Source: Virgibacillus chiguensis (GTDB taxonomy: Bacteria > Bacillota > Bacilli > Bacillales > Amphibacillaceae). From it: a stretch of 64,000 nucleotides of DNA. The stretch lies in assembly GCF_900129865.1 (NCBI RefSeq), contig NZ_FQXD01000011.1, forward strand, positions 62,001 to 126,000, written 5' to 3'. Made by a program: the position numbers and the translations under genes. Shown one piece after another: positions 1 to 8,729 of this stretch (positions are counted from its first letter, which is position 1; every line of letters starts with the position of its first letter). A model generated the notes under the pieces. It was not told the DNA's origin, made no database searches, and saw nothing but the letters and a program-made list of their open reading frames with translations.

Positions 1-915
1 ATTAAAGAAGGAGCCGCAGTTTTAATTACGGGAGGCTTTGATACGACAGAAGACATAAAAAGGTTGGCCGATGAAAGAAAATTGCCTATTATTTCAACCA
101 GTTATGATACATTTACGGTAGCAGCAATGATAAATAGAGCGATCTATGACCAATTAATAAAAAAGGAAATTGTGTTGGTAGAGGATATTTATACACCTTA
201 TGAAAAAGCTTTTTACCTAAAAGAAGGTAACAAGGTAGAGGATTGGTATGCCTTAAATAATTATTCAAAGCATACGCGTTTCCCGGTTGTAGACGATCGG
301 AGGAGGGTTTTAGGTATCGTCACGTCAAAGGATGTGGTTGGGAAATCGAATGATACTTCCATTAGCAAGGTGATGAGTAAGCAGCCTAAAACCGTCCAAA
401 CGAATATTTCTTTAGCTTCTGTGGCTCACCTTATGGTATGGGAAGGAATTGAAGTGATCCCTGTAACAGATGAGCAGAATCATTTACAGGGAATAATATC
501 TAGGCAAGACGTATTAAAAGCGCTTCAACAAAATCAACGTCAACCCCAGATTGGTGAGACGATTGATGATATTGTGTCGCGAAACATAGTAGAATCAGAG
601 AGTGAACCCGGTGTTTTTGAAACGAAAGTTGCCCCGCAAATGACTAATCAACTCGGAACATTGTCAAGTGGTGTTTGTACAGCTTTAATGACAGAAGCGA
701 GCAGGAGATTATTGCTACAGGATAAAAAAGGCGACTTAGTAGCCGAAAATTTAACGATTTATTTCATTAAGCCAGTGCAAATTGATAGCACGTTACGTAT
801 CAAGCCTAAATTATTAGAAATTGGTAGAGTGTATGCTAAGATTGATATCGAGGTATATGAGGAACAGCAACTTGCCAGTAAAGGTTTATTAATGGCTCAA
901 TTAATGAATCGTTAA
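1..915 (+). CDS. ytoI: CBS/DRTGG-domain protein with C-terminal hotdog domain (YtoI), 5' partial
   Basis: The frame is open from base 1, so the gene starts outside the window; the TTG at 64 is only an internal codon. The visible part holds the end of a DRTGG-like domain, two CBS motifs (roughly window residues 75-180, with phrases such as RFPVVDDRRRVLGIVTSKD and EVIPVTDEQ) and a thioesterase-like hotdog region up to the stop. This combination and the neighbours ytpI and nrnA match B. subtilis YtoI. CBS pairs usually bind adenine nucleotides; the ligand and the role of this protein are not established. The next gene, ytpI, lies on the opposite strand and converges on it. Confidence 0.9.
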   Translation: MKEGAAVLITGGFDTTEDIKRLADERKLPIISTSYDTFTVAAMINRAIYDQLIKKEIVLVEDIYTPYEKAFYLKEGNKVEDWYALNNYSKHTRFPVVDDRRRVLGIVTSKDVVGKSNDTSISKVMSKQPKTVQTNISLASVAHLMVWEGIEVIPVTDEQNHLQGIISRQDVLKALQQNQRQPQIGETIDDIVSRNIVESESEPGVFETKVAPQMTNQLGTLSSGVCTALMTEASRRLLLQDKKGDLVAENLTIYFIKPVQIDSTLRIKPKLLEIGRVYAKIDIEVYEEQQLASKGLLMAQLMNR

Positions 916-1090
916 CTTTATGACATACTGTAAGTTTTTCTGATCCAAACAATAATATGTATATTGGACAAGTTTAAACTGTGTACCAGCACCAAACGCC
1001 CTTTTTGGAACAAGCTTATCGGTCATAGTATTGGGTTACGAACAATCAGTGGTTAAAAAAGAGGAAGAAATTCTCACTTTAAGCTATAAT

Positions 1091-1130
1091 AAAAATGGAT
1101 GAGGTAATGAAAACTTTTTGCCTCATCCAA
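1091..1130 (-). terminator. Rho-independent terminator of ytpI
   Basis: Nine-base arms TGGATGAGG (1096-1104) and CCTCATCCA (1121-1129) form a hairpin. Read leftward it is followed by five T, and it sits 54 bases past the ytpI stop. The rest of the 916-1183 gap shows nothing clear. Confidence 0.7.
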
Positions 1131-1183
1131 AATTTACATAGACTAGTGTAGGTAGGGAACAGTAGCTAACGATGGTTAACGTA

Positions 1184-1480
1184 TCATTCAGACATGTTTA
1201 ATCGTTTCCATTCACTTTTGTAATGTTTAACTTCTTTGATTCCTCGACTAATAAGGGGGATAGCAAAAACAAGAAATACAATTCCAACAAATAGTGAAAT
1301 ACGTGTTTCGTAATAAATGTATTGATTAATCGTAAAGGCTACGAGGAAGCTACCTAAACAAATACGTGATTTTGCGTTAAAATAAGCTTGCTTTAAGCCG
1401 TCTTTTGTGTTTAAAATAGCTACTTTGTAATAAATCCAAAGCACAAATGCCGTGACAGTAATAACTGCAAAAATAAACAT
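1184..1480 (-). CDS. ytpI: YtpI family small membrane protein
   Basis: A 98-residue protein with three hydrophobic segments (about residues 1-18, 40-55 and 60-80) and a charged C-terminus. The segment AKSRICLGSFLVAFTINQY and the position between ytoI and nrnA match the YtpI family, which is conserved in Bacillus and has no known function. The frame can be extended to 1507, but GGAGGGAG lies seven bases before the ATG at 1480, so that start is chosen. It is transcribed away from nrnA, so the two share a divergent promoter region of about 150 bases. Confidence 0.85.
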   Translation of the reverse strand: MFIFAVITVTAFVLWIYYKVAILNTKDGLKQAYFNAKSRICLGSFLVAFTINQYIYYETRISLFVGIVFLVFAIPLISRGIKEVKHYKSEWKRLNMSE

Positions 1481-1635
1481 ATAACTTCTCCCTCCATCCA
1501 TGTTCAATAAATCTTATTGCGGCTTGTATGTATATGTAGTCCAGCTGAATCTTAGATAGATTCTTTGTCCATTTTACCTTTTATAAAAAAAATTTGCTAC
1601 AGATAGACAAAATCATTTTCTAGTAGGTGATCTTT

Positions 1636-2577
1636 TTGAAGAATATATTAGCGTTAATTCAACAATATTCTACCGTTATCATTCATCGACATGTGCGACC
1701 AGACCCTGATGCAATTGGCTCTCAAGTGGGATTAAAGGAATTAGTTAAGCATTCTTTTCCTGGTAAAGAAGTTTATGCAGTTGGAGAAGAAGAAGCTTCT
1801 TTGTCCTTTTTGGCAAAAATGGATATAATCTCTGATGAACAATATGAAGGTGCGCTTGTTATTGTATGTGATACAGCAAATAGGGAACGGATTTCTGATC
1901 AGCGATTTACTTTAGGAGACAAGATTATTAAAATTGATCACCACCCGAATGTCGATGAATATGGAGACATACAATGGGTGGATACAAAAGCAAGCTCTAC
2001 AAGTGAAATGATTTACGAATTGTATACATCTTCTGACAACAACAAATTTACACTTACGGATGATGTTGCCCGTCTGTTGTATGCTGGCATTGTAGGAGAT
2101 ACAGGAAGATTTTTATATCCAAGTACTACGGAGAAGACATTTAAAGCTGCTTCGGAGCTGATTACGTATCACTTTGACCGTTCTGTTATATATGAAAATT
2201 TGTATAGCATGCAACACAATTTAGTCAAATTGAAAGGATACATATACCAACAATTTTATATAGATGACATTGGAATGGCTTATGTAAAATTAACCAAAGA
2301 TTTATTGCAACAATACGGTATTGATCCAAATGAAACGAGTCAGTTGGTTAGTACTTTGGGAGATGTGAAGGGGATTGTGGCATGGGTTGTTTTTGTTGAA
2401 GAAGAAAAAAGCATTCGCGTTCGATTAAGGTCTAAAGGCCCAAGCATTAATGAATTGGCAACCAAGTACAATGGTGGCGGTCATCCAATGGCTTCTGGTG
2501 CTACTGTAATAACGTGGGAAGAGGCAGATCAAGTAATTGCTGATTTACAGATGATAGTGGAAGCTTACGAAGCGTAG
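1636..2577 (+). CDS. nrnA: Bifunctional nano-RNase / 3'-phosphoadenosine 5'-phosphate phosphatase NrnA
   Basis: DHH-DHHA1 phosphoesterase of 313 residues. It degrades oligoribonucleotides of two to five bases and removes the 3' phosphate of pAp, so it links RNA turnover with sulfur metabolism in the cytoplasm. Visible motifs are HVRPDPDAIGSQ near the N-terminus, the metal-binding KIDHHPN near residue 105 and the substrate-binding YNGGGHPMASGAT near residue 285. A GTG at 1627 is in frame, but AGGTGA at 1625-1630 fits the TTG at 1636 and gives the usual family start. Genome position matches ytqI of B. subtilis. Confidence 0.95.
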   Translation: MKNILALIQQYSTVIIHRHVRPDPDAIGSQVGLKELVKHSFPGKEVYAVGEEEASLSFLAKMDIISDEQYEGALVIVCDTANRERISDQRFTLGDKIIKIDHHPNVDEYGDIQWVDTKASSTSEMIYELYTSSDNNKFTLTDDVARLLYAGIVGDTGRFLYPSTTEKTFKAASELITYHFDRSVIYENLYSMQHNLVKLKGYIYQQFYIDDIGMAYVKLTKDLLQQYGIDPNETSQLVSTLGDVKGIVAWVVFVEEEKSIRVRLRSKGPSINELATKYNGGGHPMASGATVITWEEADQVIADLQMIVEAYEA

Positions 2578-2621
2578 CATTATTAGGAAGAGACGTGTTA
2601 GTAAGGCACTGGAAATAAAGA

Positions 2622-2650
2622 AACAGAAGGGGGAGTCCATCCCCTTCTCA
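2622..2650 (+). terminator. Possible terminator after nrnA
   Basis: AGAAGGGG and CCCCTTCT form an eight-base stem about 45 bases after the nrnA stop. No T-run follows, so it may only be an mRNA-stabilising stem. Confidence 0.35.
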
Positions 2651-2737
2651 AATATCCCGCTTGTAAAGCGCATGGAATGCGATATTAGTGTGGGTCTTTT
2701 ATGAATACCAAGCTTTGAGAGAGTTATACATTCTAAT

Positions 2738-2935
2738 TTAGGAAGTTTTACTTCTGTTCTTTGGTATAAACCAGCAGCCAGAAGCAGTTTCTTCACAGAT
2801 TACTTCTAAATGCTCTTTTTCAATATCACGCTTTATTAATCGAATTAATTCTAGAGATTCTGCAAATGCAGAATCACCTTGTTTCAAACGTGCTATTTTT
2901 TCATCTCTTTGTTGTCTGCGGCTGATTACCCACAT
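2738..2935 (-). CDS. Small conserved cytosolic protein, YtzJ-like
   Basis: A 65-residue, charged protein without membrane segments. AAAGGAGTTGAT stands seven bases before the ATG, and codon use is like that of its neighbours, so it is very likely real. A small gene named ytzJ occupies about this place near ytrI and nrnA in B. subtilis; I assign the similarity from position and general look only. Two cysteines (in VICEETASGCWF) are spaced C-x7-C, which might bind metal or form a disulfide, but this is a guess. It reads leftward and is transcribed alone. Confidence 0.6.
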   Translation of the reverse strand: MWVISRRQQRDEKIARLKQGDSAFAESLELIRLIKRDIEKEHLEVICEETASGCWFIPKNRSKTS

Positions 2936-3194
2936 GTTTTCATCAACTCCTTTCTGTAATCGTTTTGCTCTGTAATATATAATCTTTCTATATTAACGGG
3001 AATAAAAATGTTGATTTACTATTAGTATAAACGATTATTATGTTAAACATGAACAATTTTCGGATATTTCATAAAACGTTCGAAAAATGGGTGTTGAAAA
3101 AATTCATATGATGTAATGCTAGCGGATTACTACATACTTCATAAAAGGTTGACGTGTTTTTTGTGGTCTGGGAAATTAAGGAATTTGTCTAATT
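2936..3194. other. Gene-free spacer
   Basis: AT-rich DNA with no convincing gene. The leftward promoter of the small gene ending at 2738 must lie here. A rightward reading frame at 3116-3322 runs into repeat A1 and lacks a ribosome binding site. Confidence 0.5.
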
Positions 3195-3440
3195 TAGCAA
3201 CTGTGGATAAACTAACTAAGTTATTTAGCCACGTCCGGCTCCAGCACCAGCAACTAGTCGATTTCACGCCATGCCTTAAGCTAAGTCATCATCGGTTCGT
3301 TTTAAATAGGAAGGCCGATTAAAGACGGGCTTGCCGGAGGGCGCCGGCATACTCCTGTTGCAGGAGCATGATTCCTAAAACTTTCGTTGATTCGTTCCAC
3401 TCGCTATATTGCTAAACGGGCGGCCTGAGCCTTTGTTCCA
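3195..3440 (+). repeat. Dispersed intergenic repeat family A, copy A1
   Basis: About 245 bases closely matching 22137-22321 and 41473-41716, with a degenerate fourth copy at 29700-29836. Shared blocks in order: a CTGTGGATAAACT box ending in GCCACGTCCGGCTCCAGC, a CAGCAACTAG box, AAGTCATCATCGGTTCGT, CGTTGATTCGTTCCACTCGC and a final CCTTTGTTC. This copy and A3 also share a middle block (AGGAAGGCCGA...) that A2 lacks. It lies directly upstream of the small membrane protein gene at 3562. Confidence 0.85.
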
Positions 3441-3561
3441 TAAACAAATAGTCAAGTTTTCAAAAGATACGGAACAAGCGCGCGAGGATAAGAGAATGCC
3501 CCAAGCCTTTTATTGCGTTCTAAAAATAGCCATTTTCCAAAAAACTGGAAGGAGGATGATT

Positions 3562-3741
3562 GTGAATTTTAAAGTGTATGGTGGAGCGTCTGTTTTTGCT
3601 TTTGCAATTATCATTATTTACAGTTTAGTTTCTTGCTTATTTTATGATAAAGTAAATTGGATACAGGTCATATTATCTGGCATCGTTGCTTTTTGTTTAT
3701 TTACAATGAGTTTATACATTGTGCAGAAGTTGAATAAATAA
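3562..3741 (+). CDS. Small predicted two-TM membrane protein
   Basis: A 59-residue protein made almost entirely of two hydrophobic segments (about residues 8-26 and 33-53), joined by a short polar loop and ending in QKLNK. GGAGG at 3550-3554 stands seven bases before the GTG at 3562. The frame stays open to 3409, but that part is repeat A1 and has no ribosome binding site. I do not recognise the family. It is convergent with ytrI. Confidence 0.55.
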   Translation: MNFKVYGGASVFAFAIIIIYSLVSCLFYDKVNWIQVILSGIVAFCLFTMSLYIVQKLNK

Positions 3742-3864
3742 AAGCAATTTCCTTTTTGAAAGGGATTCTCTTGATCATATCGTCCATGTACTTTTAAGAA
3801 ATTTCTTGTAAAGAGTAAAATCCCATCAATTTCACATATTTTATAAAAGCTACTATTAGTCTAG

Positions 3865-4368
3865 CTATGCTGAACGTTTGGCATCGGCCATTATTTTGAT
3901 ATTATTAGAGATAATGAGTTTGTTAACGGAAAAAGTGTAATCAAATTCTTCAACAGTGAATGTTTTATTTTCTAATGAAGCTACAATTAAGCTATCACTT
4001 TCAGCGATTATAGATAAATCTTTCCCTATAATATGTTTTAATTCCTCTTGTACCAGTTCTTCTAATTTACCTGCAATTAAGCGATCTATTCGTAATTCTT
4101 CTGTGTTTTCTACCGTAAATGAGATGGATTCAATAGTAACTTGTTTTACTGATTTTTCATTAAGTTCGTCATTATCGGCAAGAAGTGATTCATTTTGATT
4201 CCTTAATTGACTTATTTCACTTTGCATATGATTCGTTCGGATAATTAGATCTTCATACATTGTTCCGTACATATAAAGCAAGATACAATAGGCTATTACT
4301 CCTCCAACCATCACTCCTACAAAAAAACGTTGCCATGTCACTTTTTTATGATATGGAGGAATGTGCAT
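3865..4368 (-). CDS. ytrI: Sporulation membrane protein YtrI
   Basis: A 167-residue protein with a short N-terminal tail, one membrane segment (about residues 15-35), a heptad-like stretch rich in Q, N, L and E (about 40-65, likely coiled coil) and a C-terminal domain. In B. subtilis ytrI is expressed in the mother cell and helps efficient sporulation; the molecular role is not known. The ATG at 4368 overlaps the stop of ytrH as TAATG and has AGGAGG upstream inside ytrH, so the pair is translationally coupled. The longer frame to 4395 is not used. Confidence 0.9.
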   Translation of the reverse strand: MHIPPYHKKVTWQRFFVGVMVGGVIAYCILLYMYGTMYEDLIIRTNHMQSEISQLRNQNESLLADNDELNEKSVKQVTIESISFTVENTEELRIDRLIAGKLEELVQEELKHIIGKDLSIIAESDSLIVASLENKTFTVEEFDYTFSVNKLIISNNIKIMADAKRSA

Positions 4369-4700
4369 TATGCTATATCCTCCTGTGTTAACCAATTCAG
4401 AAGTAATATAGCTGTTTTTACTCCTCCCATTGCAGATAGGATAAATAATGCTTGTTTAAATAAGTCCATGGTAGACCCGTCATAAATGCCTCTTTCAAAA
4501 TTTGCTATTGCATCAAATGTTCCTCCAATAGCTGCAACGATAGCCCATATTCTTAATTGCACTGCGATTCGTCCGATCTCTGTTAACGGCGCGTTTCCTG
4601 TAATGAATGCACCTACACTTCCGAGGATGGATCCGCCAATAACTACGCCAAAAGCTATAAAATAACAATGAATAAATGTTTCAAAAAAGCGTTCTTCCAT
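4368..4700 (-). CDS. ytrH: Sporulation membrane protein YtrH
   Basis: A 110-residue integral membrane protein with about three hydrophobic segments (residues 8-32, 48-65 and 80-100) and glycine-rich stretches (GVVIGGSILGSVGAF). Homologues are mother-cell sporulation proteins under sigma-E in B. subtilis; their mechanism is unknown. Two ATG codons are possible, 4709 and 4700; a GAGGGGG box is too close to the first and better placed for the second. First gene of the leftward ytrH-ytrI pair, divergent from dnaE as in B. subtilis. Confidence 0.88.
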   Translation of the reverse strand: MEERFFETFIHCYFIAFGVVIGGSILGSVGAFITGNAPLTEIGRIAVQLRIWAIVAAIGGTFDAIANFERGIYDGSTMDLFKQALFILSAMGGVKTAILLLNWLTQEDIA

Positions 4701-5060
4701 GTTTATCATTTCCCCCTCTTTGTTTCTCCTTGATATAACGTAACGCAATTATGTTATAAAAAATGAATACATATTGAAAATTGTAAAAGGTTGTACTTTT
4801 TTTCACTATTGGAATGTATAAACGTTTATTAGTTTATAGTATATAATATAGTCGTTTATCGCTTGTGGCTTGTCAATGAGCTAAGTTATTGCTTGTAAAC
4901 AAAACGCTAATGTCTGTTGTTTTCTACTTATAGGAATGGTATATTTGCTACTATATATTTATGAAACAATAGAACGAGTTATGCTAACCGCTGCTTTTCC
5001 TTATGCACGTTCTTCATTGATTGATATAATATGGAATAGAGCACGTGAAGGTGGGATACA
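4701..5060. promoter_or_regulatory. Divergent ytrH / dnaE promoter region
   Basis: This spacer must hold the promoters of both ytrH (leftward) and dnaE (rightward). A TATAAT at 5025-5030 with a poor -35 (TTATGC, 5001-5006, 18-base spacing) is the best rightward candidate. No gene is seen. Confidence 0.4.
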
Positions 5061-8000
5061 ATGGCTTTTACACATTTACAAATACGCAGTAGCTATAGCT
5101 TGTTAAACAGTACAATCACTATTGAAAAATTGGTGCAACGAGCGGCAAAACTTGGTTATACTGCTTTAGCACTAACAGATGAACAAGTGCTTCATGGAGC
5201 AATTAAGTTTTATAAAGCTGCAAAGAATAACGGCTTGAAGCCAATTATTGGTTTGACGATTTTAGTAGGCGATAGTCAAGAAAAAGCGCACGAAATGGTT
5301 GTTTTAGCCAAATCAAATCAAGGTTTTCAAGAGCTAATTCGATTAAGTACTTGGCTAAGAACTGAAGAACTGCCCTGCATACAGGCGGAACAGCTCTTAA
5401 CATATACAACAGATTGTATTGGCATTCTCTCTTTCAATCATGGCAATATAATTGAACAATTGCGAAATAAATCCTTTGTTGAACTAAATGAATATATATC
5501 CGTTTATAGACAAGCTTTTGGCGAGAACGATTTTTACATAGCATTAGAGGCTTATGGTGATGGGAGTAATCATTCATCTTTTTTTGCAGAGGTAAAGCAG
5601 TTTCAAGAAATGTATCATGATTCCGTTGTGGCTATGCACGATGTTCGATATTTAAATAAAAAAGATGCGATTGCGTTTGATTGTTTACGAGCGATGAAAG
5701 TACAGCAAATTTGGAACGGCGCTTATGTTGATGATAAATGGCGTAATCATCATTTGTGCTCAGAAAAGGAAATGCAACAGTACTTTTCTGAGTGGCCTGA
5801 GGTGGTTGAAGAAACGGCAAGCATTGTAGAAAAATGTAATTTAAATATTAATCTTGAACAACAACATCTGCCCTCATTTCCGCTTCCAGAAAACCAACAA
5901 CCTCATCGTTATTTAACAGAGAAATGTTTTACAGTCTTATCACAAAAGTATACAAGAGTAACGGATGAGATTCGAGAACGTTTACATCATGAACTTAACA
6001 TTATTGAGCAAATGGGGTTTAGTGATTATTTCTTAATTGTTGCAGATATGGTTGATTTTGCAAAAACAAATCATATTGTCGTTGGGCCTGGGAGGGGATC
6101 AGCGGCTGGTTCTTTGGTAGCTTATTTATTAGGAATTACAGATATTGATCCTATCGAATATGAGTTGTTGTTTGAACGTTTCCTTAACCCAAATCGAATG
6201 ACAATGCCTGATATTGATATCGACTTCTCGGATACACGTAGAGAGGAAGTAGTGGATTATGTACAAAGGAAATATGGCTCAGAGCACGTAGCGCAAATCA
6301 TTACATTTGGAACGTTTGCTGCCCGCTCTTTAATGCGGGAGCTTATAAAAACAATGGATATTAATAAACAAGATGCTGCTTTTGTGTTACGGCATATTCC
6401 AGTGCAGTCGAAAAAAAATCTTGTACAAATTGTTCAAGAGTCAAGTGCATTAAAAGATTATATAAAGCGTTCGGAAGTGCTACGCCGTTTGTTTAAGGTA
6501 GCTACGGTGCTAGAAGGTATCCCTAGACATATATCTACCCATGCAGCTGGAATTGTTATCTCTAAGGAACCCCTTATGGAATATGCACCTTTAACTTCTG
6601 GTACTGGTACAATGTATTTAACACAATATGCAATGAATGATGTTGAAGCGATAGGTTTATTAAAAATTGACTTACTAGGTTTACGAAATTTAACTCTCAT
6701 AGAACAAATACTGCAAAACATACGTTACAAATACAACAAGGCTGTCCTGTTAGAAGCAATTCCTCAAGAAGATTGGAAAACCTATTTATTGTTGCAACAA
6801 GGAAAAACAAACGGTGTATTTCAATTGGAATCACAGGGAATGAAACAAGTATTACAAGATTTAAAGCCAACTCATTTTGAAGATATAGTTGCAGTTAACG
6901 CTTTATATCGTCCTGGACCAATGGATTTCATTAAAACTTATATAAACCGGAAGCATGGTATAGAAAAGATTACTTATCCACATCCAGACCTCGCACCTAT
7001 TTTAGAAAAAACCTATGGTGTGTTAATTTACCAGGAACAAATTATGCAAATTGCTCATCACATTGCTGGTTTCTCTCTTGGACAGGCTGACTTACTTCGA
7101 AGAGCGGTAAGTAAAAAACAAGAAGAGGTCATGGAAGAACAAAAATCCGCGTTTATCCATGGATGCATACAGCGAGGGTATAGTCAATCGGTAGCAAATG
7201 AATTATTTGCTTGGATTGTTCGATTTTCGAATTACGGTTTTAATCGAAGTCATGCTGTGGCTTATAGTCGTATTTCTTATCAGTTAGCATACTTAAAATG
7301 CCATTATCCGCAAGTTTTTTTTGCTGAATTATTAAGTGCTTCGATGCAACAACACCAGAAAATTACCTTGTATCGGAGAGAAATAAAGGAACTGCATATA
7401 AAATTACTTGGTCCATCCATCAATAATAGTTTTGGAAAATATACTGTCGAAGGAGAACACATCCGAATGGGTTTGTTACAAATTAAAGGGGTAGGAAATC
7501 AGGCAGTTTCCGAAATTATTCGAGCACGTAAAGAGCGACCTTTTCAAAATTTATTCGACTTCTGCTTACGTACTTCCCTAAAATTAATTAATCGAACAAT
7601 CATTGAGCTATTAGTTCTATCAGGAGCTTTTGATGAGCTCCATAAAAATCGTGCTAGCTTATTAGCAACTATTGACCAAGCAATCGAGCAAGGGGAGTTG
7701 TTTGGTGAGTTTCAAGAGCAGGTAAGCATACTAACGAACAACCTTGAATTGGAAGGCGATTATGTAGAAATAGAGGATTTCTCGGTAATTAAAAAACTAT
7801 CTGATGAAAAAGAATTACTCGGTATATATATATCTAGTCATCCTGTTACAGTTTATCGAAAACAACTACAGCGCGCAGGTTATATTACCATAGATGCAGC
7901 TAGAAAAAGAGGGAGTGGTTTTAAACATAGAAGTGCATGTGTTATTCAATCTATCAAAACTATCCGTACAAAACGTGGCGACCCAATGGCCTTTATTACC

Positions 8001-8417
8001 ATTAGTGATGAAACAGATGAAATGGAGGCAGTTGTCTTTCCTGAATTATATCGACAAGTCCATCGTTGGTGGGAAGAAGGGATGCTCGTGGTAGCAAAAG
8101 GTAAGCTGGAGGCTAGAAACAATGGATTACAAACATTATTATCTGCTATCCAAAGTTTGGAAGAGTCTGCTTTAGAAGATAAAACAAGCACAGATCGGCT
8201 GTTTATAAAATTAACAGGAAAAGATATTAAAGCAGACTTAGCTAAAATTAGCGAGGTAGCTCGTTATTTCCCTGGAAATACTCCAGTAATTGTTTTTCAA
8301 GAAAGTCTACAACAAACGTACCAATTATCCAAGGAATACAACCTTGCACCGAATTTACTTTGCATCCAGCGTTTACAAGACTACTTCGGTACTCATCAAG
8401 TTGTATATGACAAGTGA
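5061..8417 (+). CDS. dnaE: DNA polymerase III subunit alpha DnaE
   Basis: Replicative C-family polymerase of 1118 residues. In firmicutes it works beside PolC, extending RNA primers on the lagging strand. Domains in order: PHP (1-200), palm and thumb with catalytic MPDIDIDF (D384, D386) and KIDLLG (Asp near 537), fingers, tandem HhH (about 800-870) and an OB fold (about 950-1050). The PHP entry motif reads HLQIRSSYSLL, without the metal-binding His residues of active PHP sites, so no proofreading is expected from it. AAGGTGGGAT precedes the ATG. ytsJ follows, as in B. subtilis. Confidence 0.98.
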   Translation: MAFTHLQIRSSYSLLNSTITIEKLVQRAAKLGYTALALTDEQVLHGAIKFYKAAKNNGLKPIIGLTILVGDSQEKAHEMVVLAKSNQGFQELIRLSTWLRTEELPCIQAEQLLTYTTDCIGILSFNHGNIIEQLRNKSFVELNEYISVYRQAFGENDFYIALEAYGDGSNHSSFFAEVKQFQEMYHDSVVAMHDVRYLNKKDAIAFDCLRAMKVQQIWNGAYVDDKWRNHHLCSEKEMQQYFSEWPEVVEETASIVEKCNLNINLEQQHLPSFPLPENQQPHRYLTEKCFTVLSQKYTRVTDEIRERLHHELNIIEQMGFSDYFLIVADMVDFAKTNHIVVGPGRGSAAGSLVAYLLGITDIDPIEYELLFERFLNPNRMTMPDIDIDFSDTRREEVVDYVQRKYGSEHVAQIITFGTFAARSLMRELIKTMDINKQDAAFVLRHIPVQSKKNLVQIVQESSALKDYIKRSEVLRRLFKVATVLEGIPRHISTHAAGIVISKEPLMEYAPLTSGTGTMYLTQYAMNDVEAIGLLKIDLLGLRNLTLIEQILQNIRYKYNKAVLLEAIPQEDWKTYLLLQQGKTNGVFQLESQGMKQVLQDLKPTHFEDIVAVNALYRPGPMDFIKTYINRKHGIEKITYPHPDLAPILEKTYGVLIYQEQIMQIAHHIAGFSLGQADLLRRAVSKKQEEVMEEQKSAFIHGCIQRGYSQSVANELFAWIVRFSNYGFNRSHAVAYSRISYQLAYLKCHYPQVFFAELLSASMQQHQKITLYRREIKELHIKLLGPSINNSFGKYTVEGEHIRMGLLQIKGVGNQAVSEIIRARKERPFQNLFDFCLRTSLKLINRTIIELLVLSGAFDELHKNRASLLATIDQAIEQGELFGEFQEQVSILTNNLELEGDYVEIEDFSVIKKLSDEKELLGIYISSHPVTVYRKQLQRAGYITIDAARKRGSGFKHRSACVIQSIKTIRTKRGDPMAFITISDETDEMEAVVFPELYRQVHRWWEEGMLVVAKGKLEARNNGLQTLLSAIQSLEESALEDKTSTDRLFIKLTGKDIKADLAKISEVARYFPGNTPVIVFQESLQQTYQLSKEYNLAPNLLCIQRLQDYFGTHQVVYDK

Positions 8418-8633
8418 CTATTTAACCTGCTCTAAAAGTTATTGGGCATATAGGTATCTAATTTTAACTATAAGGAAATCTTTCGTTCACCGCGCTATTA
8501 TTGCTATAGTGTCGGATGGGATTTTTTGAAGGATGCTGGAGATGAAAAATAACTTTAGGAGGGAAAGACATTTGTTTGTTATTTCAAATATAGATATAGT
8601 GTACTAAGTATCCTAATTAGAAAACAGCATTGT

Positions 8634-8661
8634 TTTACAGAAACGGAGCATCTGTTATAAT
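8634..8661 (+). promoter_or_regulatory. Sigma-A promoter of ytsJ
   Basis: TTTACA (8634-8639) and TATAAT (8656-8661) with a 16-base spacer. Expected transcription start is near 8668, just before the palindrome at 8675-8687. Confidence 0.7.
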
Positions 8662-8674
8662 GTAGTAGTTACTG

Positions 8675-8687
8675 GTGGTCAGACCAC
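8675..8687. promoter_or_regulatory. Predicted FadR/GntR-type operator
   Basis: Perfect 13-base palindrome GTGGTCAGACCAC. Its core TGGTC-N-GACCA is the classic half-site pattern of FadR-subfamily GntR repressors. It lies just after the ytsJ transcription start, where a bound repressor would block transcription. The regulator is probably the GntR protein encoded at 9995-10618. Pattern seen; the pairing is inferred. Confidence 0.65.
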
Positions 8688-8729
8688 TGTTGGATGGAAT
8701 ATATTATTTTTTCTATAAAGGGAGCGAAG

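Noticed and set aside
3116-3322. Rightward open frame of 68 codons
   Set aside because: Most of it lies within repeat A1; no ribosome binding site; composition follows the repeat.
3195-3440. CRISPR-like repeats
   Set aside because: The repeats are long, dispersed and not regularly spaced; no cas genes are in the window.
8290-8529. Rightward frame over the dnaE end
   Set aside because: Shadow of dnaE in another frame plus spacer; no ribosome site.
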